A DNA stretch of 64,000 bases from Algibacter marinivivus. GTDB taxonomy: Bacteria > Bacteroidota > Bacteroidia > Flavobacteriales > Flavobacteriaceae. Below are positions 25,968-36,706 of this stretch, one piece after another; the stretch's first letter is position 1; every line of letters starts with the position of its first letter. The notes below the pieces were generated by a model. The model made no database searches and was not told the DNA's origin. It saw only the letters and a list, made by a program, of their open reading frames with translations. A program made the translations under genes and the position numbers. Location: assembly GCF_003143755.1 (NCBI RefSeq), contig NZ_QFRI01000002.1:481953-545952 (forward strand), written 5' to 3'.

Positions 25968-26453
25968 ATGAGTAAACATTTTAAGACAAAAGTGAATAAA
26001 GCCATTGATTTTGATTTTTCTGAAGATGATATTTTAAAACTTGATGCTCTTCAAACATCCAAAGAAAAATATCATATTCTAAAAGATAATACGTCTTTCA
26101 AAGCTGAAATTGTTGAAGCAGATTTTAACAGAAAATCATATACAGTAAAAGTTAACAACAACTCATACAATGTCAATATTTTCAACGACTTAGACTTACT
26201 AATAAAAGATATGGGTTTTTCAGTTGGAACCACCAAACAAATCAATTCTATACTCGCACCAATGCCTGGGTTAATTCTTGAAATTAATGTTGAAGTTGGG
26301 CAAGAAGTAAATGAAAATGACAACCTACTCATTCTTGAAGCTATGAAAATGGAAAACATAATTACATCTCCCAGAGATGGTATTATAAAATCTATTTCGA
26401 TAAAAAAAGGAGATGCGGTAGAGAAAAACCAACTTTTAATTGAGTTTCAATAA
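25968..26453 (+). CDS. Biotin carboxyl carrier subunit of an acyl-CoA carboxylase
   Basis: The 161-residue protein ends in a biotinyl domain. IEAPMPG-like SILAPMPGLILEI is followed by LLILEAMKMENIITSPRDG, with the biotinylated Lys at about residue 127. The N-terminal half (KVNNNSYNVNIF) is the usual linker of separate carrier proteins. It is the first gene of a three-gene run with biotin carboxylase and carboxyltransferase. The carrier shuttles carboxybiotin between the two enzymes in the cytosol. Confidence 0.9.
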   Translation: MSKHFKTKVNKAIDFDFSEDDILKLDALQTSKEKYHILKDNTSFKAEIVEADFNRKSYTVKVNNNSYNVNIFNDLDLLIKDMGFSVGTTKQINSILAPMPGLILEINVEVGQEVNENDNLLILEAMKMENIITSPRDGIIKSISIKKGDAVEKNQLLIEFQ

Positions 26454-26543
26454 TATGAAACTTCTATAACGAGAACTCTTTACAAAATACAATGTTAAAA
26501 TGGAAGCTACATGTGACCGATTTTAAATAAATAATTTTAACAC

Positions 26544-27986
26544 ATGAAAAAAATACTTGTTGCCAACAGAGGAGAAATTGCTATTCGAGTGATGCAAACA
26601 GCTCAGAAAATGGGTATTAAAACGGTTGCTGTTTTCTCTACAGTAGACCGTAATGCACCTCATGTAAAATTTGCAGACGAGGCGGTTTGTATTGGAGAAG
26701 CGCCTTCTAGCGAATCGTATTTAAAAGGTGATAAAATTATAGAAGTTGCAAAAAACTTAAATGTAGATGCCATTCATCCTGGTTATGGTTTTTTAAGTGA
26801 AAATGCCTCTTTTGCTGAGTTATGCGAAGACAATAATATTATTTTCATTGGTCCAAAATCAAAGGCAATAAAAATCATGGGAAGTAAATTGGCTGCCAAA
26901 GATGCTGTTAAAGCCTATGATATTCCTATGGTTCCCGGGATTGATGAAGCCATTACAGATGTTGAAAAAGCAAAACAAATAGCAAATGATATTGGTTTCC
27001 CTATACTAATAAAAGCTTCTGCAGGTGGTGGTGGAAAAGGTATGCGCGTTGTTGAAAAAGAAGCCAATTTAGAATCTCAAATGAATCGTGCCATTAGTGA
27101 AGCTACTTCTGCCTTTGGTGATGGTTCTGTGTTTATTGAAAAGTATGTGACTTCTCCACGACATATCGAAATACAAGTTATGGCAGATAGCCATGGAAAT
27201 GTTTTACACTTTTTTGAACGTGAATGTAGTATTCAGCGTCGCCATCAGAAGGTCGTTGAAGAAGCACCTTCTTGTGTTTTAACTCCCGTATTAAGAGCTA
27301 AAATGGGCGAAGCTGCTATAAAAGTGGCAAAAGCTTGTGATTATCTTGGAGCTGGAACTGTTGAATTCTTACTAGACGGTGACCATAATTTCTATTTTTT
27401 AGAAATGAATACTAGATTACAAGTAGAGCATCCTGTAACCGAATTAATCTCAGGAGTAGATTTAGTTGAGCTTCAAATTAAAGTAGCTCGTGGAGAAGCG
27501 CTTCAAATAAAACAAGATGATTTAAAAATTAACGGGCACGCTCTAGAATTACGTGTTTATGCTGAAGATCCGTTAAATGATTTTCTACCAAGTGTTGGAC
27601 ATTTAGACACTTATCAGTTACCAAAAGGAAAAGGTATTAGAGTTGATAATGGTTTTGAAGAAGGTATGGATATTCCTATTTATTATGATCCTATGCTCTC
27701 CAAATTAATTACCTATGGTAATACTAGAGAAGAAGCTATTCAACTCATGATAAAGGCTATTGAAAATTATATCGTTAAAGGTGTTGAAACAACTTTACCC
27801 TTTGGTAAATATGTTTGCGAACATGAAGCATTTCGTTCTGGTAATTTTGATACGCATTTTGTGAAAAATTTCTATTCTCCTGAAAGTTTAAAAGCTGAAA
27901 CAGAAAACGAAGCTAAAATTGCTGCATTAATAGCGGTTAAACAATATATTGAAGACCAAAAATTACTACGCTTACCTAACTACTAA
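26544..27986 (+). CDS. accC: Biotin carboxylase subunit of acyl-CoA carboxylase
   Basis: The 480-residue protein is an ATP-grasp biotin carboxylase. Visible features are [20 protein letters not shown], the glycine-rich ATP loop [33 protein letters not shown], and [16 protein letters not shown] with the catalytic Arg and metal Glu residues. It carboxylates biotin on the carrier encoded just upstream, using ATP and bicarbonate. The gene is 90 bases after the carrier gene and two bases before the carboxyltransferase gene. Confidence 0.93.
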   Translation: MKKILVANRGEIAIRVMQTAQKMGIKTVAVFSTVDRNAPHVKFADEAVCIGEAPSSESYLKGDKIIEVAKNLNVDAIHPGYGFLSENASFAELCEDNNIIFIGPKSKAIKIMGSKLAAKDAVKAYDIPMVPGIDEAITDVEKAKQIANDIGFPILIKASAGGGGKGMRVVEKEANLESQMNRAISEATSAFGDGSVFIEKYVTSPRHIEIQVMADSHGNVLHFFERECSIQRRHQKVVEEAPSCVLTPVLRAKMGEAAIKVAKACDYLGAGTVEFLLDGDHNFYFLEMNTRLQVEHPVTELISGVDLVELQIKVARGEALQIKQDDLKINGHALELRVYAEDPLNDFLPSVGHLDTYQLPKGKGIRVDNGFEEGMDIPIYYDPMLSKLITYGNTREEAIQLMIKAIENYIVKGVETTLPFGKYVCEHEAFRSGNFDTHFVKNFYSPESLKAETENEAKIAALIAVKQYIEDQKLLRLPNY

Positions 27987-27988
27987 TT

Positions 27989-29539
27989 ATGGATTCTAAA
28001 CAAGAAAAAATTAATAAGCTAAAAGAAGCTTTAGACCTTTCTAAACTTGGAGGTGGACAAAAGCGCATTGATAAACAGCATGCCAATAAAAAACTAACTG
28101 CTAGAGAGCGCATTGAATACTTATTTGATGAAGGTTCTTTTGAAGAAATTGGTGCATTAGTAACTCATAGAACCACAGATTTTGGAATGGAAAACCAAAT
28201 TTATTATGGTGATGGTGTAGTTACAGGTTACGGCACTGTAAATGGAAGATTGATTTACGCTTATGCTCAAGATTTTACTGTATTTGGTGGTTCACTATCA
28301 GAAACTCATGCTGAAAAGATTTGTAAAATCATGGATATGGCAGTGAAAGTTGGTGCTCCAATTATTGGATTAAATGATTCTGGTGGTGCGCGTATACAAG
28401 AAGGTGTTCGCTCACTTGGTGGTTATGCAGATATATTTTATAGAAATGTGCAAGCTTCCGGAGTTATTCCACAAATCTCAGCTGTTATGGGACCTTGTGC
28501 TGGTGGAGCAGTTTACTCCCCTGCGATGACCGATTTTACTATTATGGTAGAAAACTCCAGTTATATGTTTGTAACTGGTCCTAATGTGGTTAAAACAGTA
28601 ACTAACGAAGAAGTTACTAGTGAAGAACTTGGAGGCGCCCTAACGCATGCATCAAAATCTGGAGTGGCTCACAAAACTTCTGAAAATGATATTGCTTGTC
28701 TTGAAGACGTAAAAAAACTTTTAAGTTATTTACCTCAAAATAACACTGAAAAAACAAAAAAACTTGAGATTACAATTGATGATGAAGTAAGGGATGTTTT
28801 ATCTGATATAGTTCCAGACAATCCAAACAAGCCTTATGATATGCATGACGTTATTTCTGGGGTTATTGACGACAATTCTTTTTATGAAATTCATAAAGAC
28901 TATGCCGAAAGCATCATTGTTGGATTTGCAAGATTAGGAGGACGAAGTATTGGTATTATTGCAAATCAACCTATGGCATTTGCAGGTGTTTTAGGAGTTA
29001 ATAGTTCAAGAAAAGCAGCACGTTTTACACGAACATGTGATTGTTTTAACATTCCGTTGCTAGTGTTAGTAGATGTTCCAGGGTTTTTACCAGGAACAGA
29101 TCAAGAATGGAATGGTATTATAGTTCATGGCGCTAAACTTCTATACGCTTTAAGTGAAGCTACTGTGCCTAGAATAACCGTTATCACAAGAAAAGCATAT
29201 GGTGGAGCATATGACGTTATGAACTCTAAGCACATTGGTGCTGATTTTAATTACGCATGGCCAGGGGCAGAAATTGCAGTTATGGGAGCTAAAGGTGCTA
29301 GTGAAATTATTTTTAGAAAAGAGATAGCAGCAGCAGATAATCCTGAAGAAAAATTAGCAGAAAAAGAAACTGAATATGCTGAGAAATTTGCTAATCCTTA
29401 TAGGGCAGCAAAACGTGGTTTTATTGATGAAGTTATTCTGCCAAAAAATACCAGAAGAAAATTATTGAAAGCATTTGATATGCTTGAAAACAAAAAAATA
29501 GATAGCCCTAAACGAAAACACGGAAATATACCTCTATAA
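27989..29539 (+). CDS. pccB: Acyl-CoA carboxylase beta subunit (propionyl-CoA carboxylase type)
   Basis: The 516-residue carboxyltransferase has the crotonase-fold motifs [60 protein letters not shown] and [11 protein letters not shown]. This undivided beta subunit, fed by separate biotin carboxylase and carrier subunits, is the layout of propionyl- or methylcrotonyl-type carboxylases. Propionyl-CoA is the likely substrate, making methylmalonyl-CoA for the succinyl-CoA route, but acetyl-CoA cannot be excluded. A strong terminator follows. Confidence 0.9.
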   Translation: MDSKQEKINKLKEALDLSKLGGGQKRIDKQHANKKLTARERIEYLFDEGSFEEIGALVTHRTTDFGMENQIYYGDGVVTGYGTVNGRLIYAYAQDFTVFGGSLSETHAEKICKIMDMAVKVGAPIIGLNDSGGARIQEGVRSLGGYADIFYRNVQASGVIPQISAVMGPCAGGAVYSPAMTDFTIMVENSSYMFVTGPNVVKTVTNEEVTSEELGGALTHASKSGVAHKTSENDIACLEDVKKLLSYLPQNNTEKTKKLEITIDDEVRDVLSDIVPDNPNKPYDMHDVISGVIDDNSFYEIHKDYAESIIVGFARLGGRSIGIIANQPMAFAGVLGVNSSRKAARFTRTCDCFNIPLLVLVDVPGFLPGTDQEWNGIIVHGAKLLYALSEATVPRITVITRKAYGGAYDVMNSKHIGADFNYAWPGAEIAVMGAKGASEIIFRKEIAAADNPEEKLAEKETEYAEKFANPYRAAKRGFIDEVILPKNTRRKLLKAFDMLENKKIDSPKRKHGNIPL

Positions 29540-29544
29540 AAAAA

Positions 29545-29603
29545 AGGAGTCTATTTCTAGACTCCTAATTTTACTTCAATTTACAAAGCCTTCAAAAAGG
29601 CTT
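29545..29603 (+). terminator. Terminator after the acyl-CoA carboxylase operon, with a second hairpin
   Basis: AGGAGTCTA at 29545 pairs perfectly with TAGACTCCT at 29558, with loop TTTC, then AATTTT. A second hairpin, AAGCCTT-CAAA-AAGGCTT, follows at 29586-29603. The rest of the gap up to 29833 is AT-rich, and I see nothing else in it. Confidence 0.8.
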
Positions 29604-29833
29604 AATTAATCACCTTATACTTGTTTAGATAATTTAAACTAATTTGAAATACAACCAACCTAGTATATCAAAATAGAACTAAATCAAACCTTAAAAAATA
29701 AAAAACAAGTAAGTTAAACTTGAGCAATTAATTTATTGATAATAGCATAATCAAATATCTAAAAGTTGTGCAAATCATCACAATATTTGACTACGCATTA
29801 ATTACTCACAAGTATAAAATGTAAAAAAAAAGG

Positions 29834-31444
29834 TTAATCTACCTGAAACCCTTTCAATGTGCTAGAAAATGTATTCTGTAAATGCTCAACAAGAGTAGTA
29901 TCCGTATTAACAAGATCAATTTTTTTAGAAATCCTATATCGCCTACTTTCAACCGATCTTACAGTAGTATTTAAAAATAGTGCTATTTCTTTATTTGGAA
30001 ACCCCATAAATAAATAATAGCAAATAATTATCTCAGACTTATTTAACTGAGGATAAATCTCCTCTATCTTCCTAAAAAACTCAATATTAAGTTCGTTAAC
30101 TAAATCTAAATGATTTTCACTTTTATCTAATAATGTTGATGAATTAATATGCAAGTTTTTATATAAATCTTTAATTTTTTCCTTCTGATGCTCAATACAT
30201 TCTGTTCTAGAAATTTGTTTTACCTCTTTCTTTAAATTTTTAATATACTCTTCTAAACCATAAACCTTTGTTGCAAGCTGTTCGTTATTAGATTTTAAAT
30301 AAGACAAACTATTATCAGTTTCTCGACTATAAGTATCTAATTTACTTTTTTGTTTTCTATAATAAAACAAGGATAACAAGCTTAACAACAACAAAATAAC
30401 AACTATAAAACCAGCTAAAAAACTATTGAACGTCTTCTTTTCATTTTGAGCGATTAATTCAGACTCAGCTTTAGCCAAAGAATCGTTAACCTCAAAACTG
30501 GCTTCAATAGTCCTGCCATGTATTTTGTTTTGTAGTAATACTAAAGAGTCAATATAAACCTTTGTGTTTTCTATATTACCTTCATATTTATTTACATCTG
30601 CATATAATCTATAATAGTCTCTTAAAGCATCTTCTGACATATAGTCAACTAGCTTTGAAGAATTTTGCAAATAAAAATGAGTAGAGTCTATCTCCTTTTT
30701 TCCTAAAAAGACATCTGCAAAACAGCTATGGATAGCACCTTCAAAAGAAAAATAATTATATTTGGCAATAGTATTATTTTCTTTTAATGTTTTAAACTCA
30801 TCAAAATATTTATGCGCATTTTTAAAATCGTCTAAATAAATATAATTTGAAGTAAGCATATATAATGCAAACATATAATAGTAGGCATCATCTTTTATGC
30901 TTTTATAATTTTCTAATTCACTTAAGAGAAATGTATTACATGCTATATAATCACCATCCAGAAATTTAGCATAAGCCTCTACTTGAGTTACTTCTATAAG
31001 CCCATATTTGTAATCACATTTTTTGTAATATTCTCTGGCTTTAGCTAAGTATTCATATGCTGCATCATGCTTACCTATAAAATACATATTAGAATATATA
31101 CCAACACTAGCTTCACCTGCAATACAAAAATCCTCTTCTTTTTCAGCGTATTTAATTGCTAGAATAGAACATTGATGATATTTAGTGTACTCATTAAAAT
31201 CATCATGCACTAGAGCTTTTAAAGCATAATATTCTGCAACTCTACCTGGAATAAAATCTTCAATTGGTTTTGGAATAGCTTCTAGAAAAGATAAGGCTTT
31301 TTCTGAACTAGTGTCTATATGTATATCGGCAGAATCTACAAGCCTGAAATATTGATTTTCTGTCTGACCAGAAACAAACAAACCAAAAAAGAAAAAACAC
31401 AAGCAAAGGCCTATAATTTTGAGAGAGAAATTAATTTTAAGCAT
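29834..31444 (-). CDS. Membrane-anchored TPR protein with LuxR-type DNA-binding domain
   Basis: The 536-residue protein has a signal peptide (1-26), a periplasmic helical TPR-like region (30-310), one membrane span at about 340-362, a cytosolic coiled coil (365-425), and a C-terminal LuxR helix-turn-helix (PQLNKSEIIICYYLFMGFPNKEIALFLNTTVRSVESRRYRI, about 465-505). It joins a periplasmic sensor to a cytosolic DNA-binding domain in one chain, as many Bacteroidota regulators do. It is not a phosphorylated response regulator: there is no receiver domain. The signal sensed is unknown. Confidence 0.88.
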   Translation of the reverse strand: MLKINFSLKIIGLCLCFFFFGLFVSGQTENQYFRLVDSADIHIDTSSEKALSFLEAIPKPIEDFIPGRVAEYYALKALVHDDFNEYTKYHQCSILAIKYAEKEEDFCIAGEASVGIYSNMYFIGKHDAAYEYLAKAREYYKKCDYKYGLIEVTQVEAYAKFLDGDYIACNTFLLSELENYKSIKDDAYYYMFALYMLTSNYIYLDDFKNAHKYFDEFKTLKENNTIAKYNYFSFEGAIHSCFADVFLGKKEIDSTHFYLQNSSKLVDYMSEDALRDYYRLYADVNKYEGNIENTKVYIDSLVLLQNKIHGRTIEASFEVNDSLAKAESELIAQNEKKTFNSFLAGFIVVILLLLSLLSLFYYRKQKSKLDTYSRETDNSLSYLKSNNEQLATKVYGLEEYIKNLKKEVKQISRTECIEHQKEKIKDLYKNLHINSSTLLDKSENHLDLVNELNIEFFRKIEEIYPQLNKSEIIICYYLFMGFPNKEIALFLNTTVRSVESRRYRISKKIDLVNTDTTLVEHLQNTFSSTLKGFQVD

Positions 31445-31535
31445 TGGTTTAACTCTTATTTATTTTATCAATAGCTGAGTAAAAATATACAAATAAAAAT
31501 TAAATACGTAAAGTATTACAATTATACTTTAAATT

Positions 31536-32177
31536 TTAAAGTTTAAATAAAACTGAAAATTCAATATTGGTAGTATTATGGCCTCCATTTGGCTGCTTTA
31601 ATTCTAGGTTTGAAGTATGTCTAACAGAATGTCTAAAATCAAATTGCAATTTATTTATTTCATAGGATAAGCCTAAACCAAAAATATCTGAAAAAGCAAA
31701 ACCTTTCGCTAATCGCTCTGTTGCTTTGTCTGAAATCATTGGACCTAAGCTACCAATAGCATAACAACTAATCCCTTTGTGAATTTTATATCTAGCAATT
31801 ATTCCACAGTTTAAGACATATTCTTTTATCTTACGTTTTTGCGTATATAATTCTCTTAGCTCTTCATAATTATCAGCATCACTTGGCTTTACATAAAATT
31901 TGTTTAAAAGTTGATGCTCAACAACATTATAACTAGGCTCTAAATTAATCTCAAAAGCCCATTTATTTTTATCTTTAAATCTGTAGTTAATTTGTACTTT
32001 ATAAAAATCAACTTTATGTATATAATCCTTAGCATTAAACGGAAATTTATCTTGAGAACCAGTTCCGTAAGTTAAACCTAATTTTAGGTTCTCCTTTTTT
32101 ATCTGTCCATTTAAATAAAATGAACTAAGCATAAAAACTAAGGTTAAAAAAAATGCAATTGAAAATTTATGATTCAT
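31536..32177 (-). CDS. PagL-like acyloxyacyl hydrolase (outer membrane barrel)
   Basis: The 213-residue protein has a signal peptide ending FYLNGQ and a barrel-like body. Near the C-terminus is SVRHTSNLELKQPNGGHNTTNIEF. It resembles the PagL catalytic segment, in which a His and Ser in HxSN and a downstream acidic residue remove an acyl chain from lipid A. A PagL-type role in lipid A trimming is plausible but not proven. It lies 4 bases from the helicase-like gene on the same strand. Confidence 0.75.
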   Translation of the reverse strand: MNHKFSIAFFLTLVFMLSSFYLNGQIKKENLKLGLTYGTGSQDKFPFNAKDYIHKVDFYKVQINYRFKDKNKWAFEINLEPSYNVVEHQLLNKFYVKPSDADNYEELRELYTQKRKIKEYVLNCGIIARYKIHKGISCYAIGSLGPMISDKATERLAKGFAFSDIFGLGLSYEINKLQFDFRHSVRHTSNLELKQPNGGHNTTNIEFSVLFKL

Positions 32178-32181
32178 TAAA

Positions 32182-32796
32182 CTATTTGAATTTAATTACT
32201 TGCGCGTTGTACATAAAAGAATCTTGCCAACGCTCAAAACGACTATCAAATAATGTTGAAAAAACTAAATATTGACACTTACCAATACTTTCTGGTGTTC
32301 TAGATATTTCAGCTAAATTATTATTTGTAAACAAAAACTCTGCATCCTCAACAATAAACAGCTGCAACTTGTTCAAATTTATTCCATTAAGATAATAGAG
32401 TTTATTTAAGCGTTTTGGAGTAGCGATAACAATATCTACACCATCATAAATTTCATTACGCTGATCATCAATATTTTTTTCATCATATGCACAATAAACA
32501 CGTAAATCCGTTCTCCTCAGGTAAGCGTTAAATTCTAATTCTAAATCTAATGCTGCTTGCTTATTTTTCACAAAGATTAAAGCTCTAGGAGCATCTTCAA
32601 AAGCTTTACCTTTTAGTTTTTGAATAACGCTAAGAATTATACTTGTTGTTTTCCCTGTGCCTTTAGGAGCAATACAAAATAAACTTGCACCACCTTTTAT
32701 TCTTGATAAAATTAATTTTTGAAAAGCTAATGGCGCTTCAAAGCCTTTATTCTCAAGAACATCTTTTAAAGGCTCAATAAGTTTTTTAAATGGCAT
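32182..32796 (-). CDS. Single-domain DEAD-box-like protein
   Basis: From the ATG at 32796 (MPFKKLIEPL) the protein is 204 residues; an in-frame ATG at 32850 would add a hydrophobic leader that DEAD proteins do not have. It carries a Q-motif-like AFQKLIL, Walker A APKGTGKT, IATPKRL and VFST in place of SAT. Motif II reads VEDA and not DEAD. The second RecA domain with the Arg finger is entirely missing, so it cannot act as a normal helicase. It may be an ATP-dependent RNA-binding or regulatory protein. Confidence 0.75.
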   Translation of the reverse strand: MPFKKLIEPLKDVLENKGFEAPLAFQKLILSRIKGGASLFCIAPKGTGKTTSIILSVIQKLKGKAFEDAPRALIFVKNKQAALDLELEFNAYLRRTDLRVYCAYDEKNIDDQRNEIYDGVDIVIATPKRLNKLYYLNGINLNKLQLFIVEDAEFLFTNNNLAEISRTPESIGKCQYLVFSTLFDSRFERWQDSFMYNAQVIKFK

Positions 32797-32932
32797 ATAA
32801 TCAAATATCTCGATAAAGAGCACAAATATAGTATTTAATACTTTTAGCAAAAATTATTATAAACTATAATAAGATTGAGTTTATAGATGATTATTATGTT
32901 AGTATCGAATTTAATTCGACTACTTTTACATC

Positions 32933-34138
32933 ATGGAAAAACCCCAAAAGTTTAAGCTAGAATTTGTAACCTTAATGGCTTCATTAATGTCTATTGTGGC
33001 CTTATCAATTGATGCCTTATTACCTGCACTTACTGAAATTGGAGATTTTTTAGGAGTTATAAATACCACAGACAACCAATTGTTAATTACCATGATTTTC
33101 CTTGGGCTTGGATTTGGGCAACTGCTTTTCGGTCCGCTATCAGATAGTTTCGGAAGAAAACCTATGGTTTATATTGGTTTCATCGTTTTTATTATTGCCA
33201 GTATTATATGCGTTACCACAAAAAGTTTTGAGATTATGATTTTTGGCAGAGTGCTTCAAGGTATTGGTTTATCATCACCAAGAACTATCGCATTATCAAT
33301 GATACGAGATTCTTACAGTGGTAATTATATGGCAAAAATAATTTCGATAGTTGTTATGTTTTTCATTTTGGTTCCTGTTGTTGCGCCTACTATTGGTCAA
33401 CTTATTTTAAACTTTTTTAACTGGGAATCTATTTTCTATTTTAATCTATTTATCGGGCTTTTAATAATGATATGGTTTTGGAAACGGCAGTCTGAAACAT
33501 TAATAGAAAAAAACCGAATCCCATTTTCCTCACGTTTATTTATTGATGGTACCAAAGAATTTTTCAAACACAAACAAGCTGTTGCTTTCACCTTTGTCTC
33601 CGGTTTTATTACAGGCGCATTTATGGTGTATTTAAGTACGTCTCAACAAATCTTTCAAATGCAGTATGATTTAGTAGAACTATTCCCATACATATTTGCA
33701 AGTTTAGCCATTTCAGTAGGTTTAGCCACGTATTTAAATAGCCGTTTAGTAGTAAAATATGGTATGACTAAAATTGCATACTCTGCTTGTATTGCGTTTG
33801 TTATTATCTCTCTTCTTTACGTGATATTATTTTGCAACGGGAACAATCCTAACATCTATATATTGCTCAGTTTTTTTGCATTACAATTTTTTAGCGTTGG
33901 ATTTTTATTTGGAAATTTAAGAGCTTTAGCAATGCAGCCTTTAGGTCATATTGCTGGCATTGGCGCAGCAATTAACGGGTTTATATCTACAGTTATGGCT
34001 GTACCCATTGCCAATTATATTGGTAGTTTTGTCAACACTTCAGTTTTACCATTATTTATTGGATTTTCCGTTTTTGGTCTGCTTTCACTTTTTGTATTTC
34101 TACTCATGAAAAACAAAATAGTTGTAGCAAACAGTTAG
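32933..34138 (+). CDS. Bcr/CflA-type MFS multidrug exporter
   Basis: The 401-residue protein has twelve predicted membrane spans. Motif A GPLSDSFGRKPMVYIGF lies between spans 2 and 3, and LSIDALLPALTEIGDFL in span 1 carries the conserved acidic residue of the Bcr/CflA drug:proton antiporters. VLQGIGLSSPRTIALSMIRD is a further family match. It probably exports drugs or sulphonamide-like compounds by proton exchange. It is divergent from the helicase-like gene. Confidence 0.88.
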   Translation: MEKPQKFKLEFVTLMASLMSIVALSIDALLPALTEIGDFLGVINTTDNQLLITMIFLGLGFGQLLFGPLSDSFGRKPMVYIGFIVFIIASIICVTTKSFEIMIFGRVLQGIGLSSPRTIALSMIRDSYSGNYMAKIISIVVMFFILVPVVAPTIGQLILNFFNWESIFYFNLFIGLLIMIWFWKRQSETLIEKNRIPFSSRLFIDGTKEFFKHKQAVAFTFVSGFITGAFMVYLSTSQQIFQMQYDLVELFPYIFASLAISVGLATYLNSRLVVKYGMTKIAYSACIAFVIISLLYVILFCNGNNPNIYILLSFFALQFFSVGFLFGNLRALAMQPLGHIAGIGAAINGFISTVMAVPIANYIGSFVNTSVLPLFIGFSVFGLLSLFVFLLMKNKIVVANS

Positions 34139-34166
34139 ATATTTCATCATTTAAAAAATAATTTGG

Positions 34167-34254
34167 GCGTTAACCACAAGGGGTCGGGCTATCCGTTACA
34201 AGTCCTCGCACCTCCTACGTCGGGCTGTGGGCTATCCACTACTATCCCTAACGC
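34167..34254 (-). repeat. GCGTTA element, copy D (short type)
   Basis: On the minus strand it reads GCGTTAGGGATAGTAGTGG, GATAGCCCACAGCCCGACG, GTGCGAGGACTTGTAACGG, GATAGCCCGACCCC and ends TAACGC. It lies between the convergent MFS and DinB genes and is nearly identical to copy A except for the middle. Confidence 0.85.
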
Positions 34255-34296
34255 GGGCAAATCTGCTAAAGTCTGTATTTAGTAATTAAACTCAGG

Positions 34297-34815
34297 CTAT
34301 AAATAAAGTGTTTTTATAACTTCCATGTGATGAATTTCATGCCCGAGAATAATAAATGCAGCAGCTCTTGCAGATAAAGGACTTCCGCTAGCATGACCTG
34401 TAAACATCAAATCAGCATCATTAATACTTTTTAAGAGAATTATAAAACTCTTACGACCTATTTTATATTCTTCTAATAAATCATTTATAGATTTATCATC
34501 TGCTTTTGATGGCTCTATATAGTCATCTTGTTCATAACCAACTAAAGGCGCACTATCATGTCTTGCAATCCTAAAGCAACGATACATAAAAACACGCTCG
34601 GTATCTATAATATGCTGAAGCACTTCTTTAATACTCCATTTACCTGAAGCATATCTATACTCCAATTTACCCTCAGGAATGGATTTAAAAAAATCAACAA
34701 CATCCTTTTCTGCTTTCACAAAACCATCCATTAAAGTAACATCTTTTGGGACTTTACTAGTATAGGTTCCGTAATATGAATTGTATTCTGATGTGTTTAA
34801 ATCTGTAACTCTCAT
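34297..34815 (-). CDS. DinB family protein
   Basis: From the ATG at 34815 (MRVTDLNTSEY) the protein is 172 residues. The upstream in-frame ATG at 34863 would overlap the ABC gene needlessly. The DinB four-helix bundle is visible with its metal histidines: VLQHIIDTERVFMYRCF, and GHEIHHMEVIKTLYL at the C-terminus. DinB-like proteins act as thiol transferases or have unknown metal-dependent roles; despite the name, this is not the translesion polymerase DinB. It lies 4 bases after the ABC exporter gene on the same strand, so probably one transcript. Confidence 0.88.
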   Translation of the reverse strand: MRVTDLNTSEYNSYYGTYTSKVPKDVTLMDGFVKAEKDVVDFFKSIPEGKLEYRYASGKWSIKEVLQHIIDTERVFMYRCFRIARHDSAPLVGYEQDDYIEPSKADDKSINDLLEEYKIGRKSFIILLKSINDADLMFTGHASGSPLSARAAAFIILGHEIHHMEVIKTLYL

Positions 34816-34819
34816 AATA

Positions 34820-36592
34820 TTAAATTTTTGCTTGATATGTGTATAAATCAAAGTACCTACCATTTAAAGCAATAAGTTCATCATGAGTACCTCGCTCAAC
34901 GATTCGACCTGCTTCAATTACTAAAATCTGATCTGCTTTTCTAATAGTACTTAACCTATGTGCAATAACAATGGTGGTTCTATCTTTTACCAATTCGTTT
35001 AAACTTTTTTGAATTAAAGCTTCACTTTCGGTATCTAAATTTGAAGTGGCTTCGTCTAAAATAATAATTTTAGGGTTAGCTAAAATAGCACGTGCAATAG
35101 CCAAACGCTGACGTTGTCCTCCTGATAGTTTCACACCACGTTCGCCTATTAAGGTTTCTAAACCATCATCAAACCTATCGGTAAATTCATTTACATAAGC
35201 TGCTTTAACAGCATTTTGCAATTCGGCTTCTGTAGCATTTGGTCTTGGAAACATAATGTTTTCTTTAATGGTGCCTTCAAATAAAAATTCATCTTGAAGC
35301 ACCACGCCTAAATATTGACGATAGCTATTCAGTTTTACTTTTGATAAATCTTGATTATCAATAGTAATTTTACCAGATTTTGGATTTAAGAATGTTGCCG
35401 ATAAGCCCGCAATAGTCGATTTTCCAGACCCTGAACTACCAACCAAAGCAGTTACAGAACCTGCTGGCGCATTGAAGCTAATATTATGTAACACCTCTTT
35501 ATCTTCATCATAAGCAAAAGAGACATCATTAAAAGAGATATCGCCTTTAAAAGTATTAAATTGAATGGTGCGGTTTATATCATCTTCTTCAGCTGCCGTA
35601 TTCATGAGTTCTTCAGTTCTATCTAAACCGGCTAAAGCTTCAGTTAATTGACTACCTATATTACTCATTTGTACAATGGGCGCAATCATAAAACCTAGAA
35701 TAAGCGTAAAGAATAGGAAATCTCCCGTCGTCATTTGTTCTTGAATCATGTAATAGCCACCAATACCCATAATTCCTGTAGTAGCAACACCTATTAAAAA
35801 TGTTGACGAACTCGTCATTAATGCCGTTGCCGTTAGACTCTTTTTTACATTTTGAAATAGCTTATCTACCCCTTTTTCGAAAATTTGATTTTCTTGAGTC
35901 TCAGCATTAAATGCCTTTATAACTCTTACTCCTGCTAAGGTTTCGGTTAATCGTCCTTTTACTTCTGCGTTTATTTTGCCTCGTGTTCTAAAAATAGGCC
36001 GAATGTATTTAAAAGCTCTTAACGCGATATATCCAAATATAGAAAGTGGGATAAACACAAAAAGTGTCATCCAAGGGTTTAATTTTATTAAAATAATTAA
36101 TGAAACAATAGCTGTAAATGTTCCGCCAACTAACTGTACAAGTCCTGTTCCAATAAGGTTTCGTACACCTTCAACATCACTCATTATTCTAGATACTAAG
36201 GCACCAGATTTCGTATTATCGAAAAAACTAATGGGTAATGACAATACTTTTTTCTGAACTTGAGCTCGTAACTCACTGATTAAATATTGTGCTTGAACAC
36301 TTAAAATTCTAGTTAGAGCAAACGATGTTATAGCTTGAATGGTTATTGCTGCTATAACGATAGCAATTAGCGAGTAAATTTGAGAAACGTCTTTACTTGG
36401 TACAACTTCATCTAAAAGTACTTTACTTTGCCATGGCAACACCAAGCCAGCTAAACTCCGAATAACAATTAATATTAACCCCACAAAAACTAAATTTCGC
36501 CTAGGCCAAATAATAGTTTTAAAGGCTTGCGCCATGGTTACTTTTGGCTTGGACTTTGTTTTATTTTTTGATGTTTCTTGAAGATGTTTCAT
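34820..36592 (-). CDS. ABC exporter, fused permease and ATPase
   Basis: The 590-residue half-transporter has a six-span ABC_membrane domain (about 30-325) and a nucleotide-binding domain (about 345-585). Walker A is GSSGSGKST, the signature LSGGQRQR, and Walker B IIILDEATS. It resembles MsbA/lipid-flippase or multidrug exporters. It works as a dimer in the inner membrane. The substrate is not identifiable. The DinB gene follows 4 bases after its stop. Confidence 0.92.
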   Translation of the reverse strand: MKHLQETSKNKTKSKPKVTMAQAFKTIIWPRRNLVFVGLILIVIRSLAGLVLPWQSKVLLDEVVPSKDVSQIYSLIAIVIAAITIQAITSFALTRILSVQAQYLISELRAQVQKKVLSLPISFFDNTKSGALVSRIMSDVEGVRNLIGTGLVQLVGGTFTAIVSLIILIKLNPWMTLFVFIPLSIFGYIALRAFKYIRPIFRTRGKINAEVKGRLTETLAGVRVIKAFNAETQENQIFEKGVDKLFQNVKKSLTATALMTSSSTFLIGVATTGIMGIGGYYMIQEQMTTGDFLFFTLILGFMIAPIVQMSNIGSQLTEALAGLDRTEELMNTAAEEDDINRTIQFNTFKGDISFNDVSFAYDEDKEVLHNISFNAPAGSVTALVGSSGSGKSTIAGLSATFLNPKSGKITIDNQDLSKVKLNSYRQYLGVVLQDEFLFEGTIKENIMFPRPNATEAELQNAVKAAYVNEFTDRFDDGLETLIGERGVKLSGGQRQRLAIARAILANPKIIILDEATSNLDTESEALIQKSLNELVKDRTTIVIAHRLSTIRKADQILVIEAGRIVERGTHDELIALNGRYFDLYTYQAKI

Positions 36593-36651
36593 AATTACTT
36601 TTCAATTTTTAAAGGTAGGTTTTTCTTGAAAACTATTTAGCTAAAGGTTTA

Positions 36652-36678
36652 TTGAAATTATAATATTAATTACTTTTG
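36652..36678 (+). promoter_or_regulatory. Promoter of the FAH-family gene
   Basis: TTG at 36652-36654 and TACTTTTG at 36671-36678 (exact TAnnTTTG) are 16 bases apart. The start codon lies 28 bases after the -7 box. Confidence 0.5.
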
Positions 36679-36706
36679 ACATTTAACAAACACTCAAACA
36701 ACGCAG

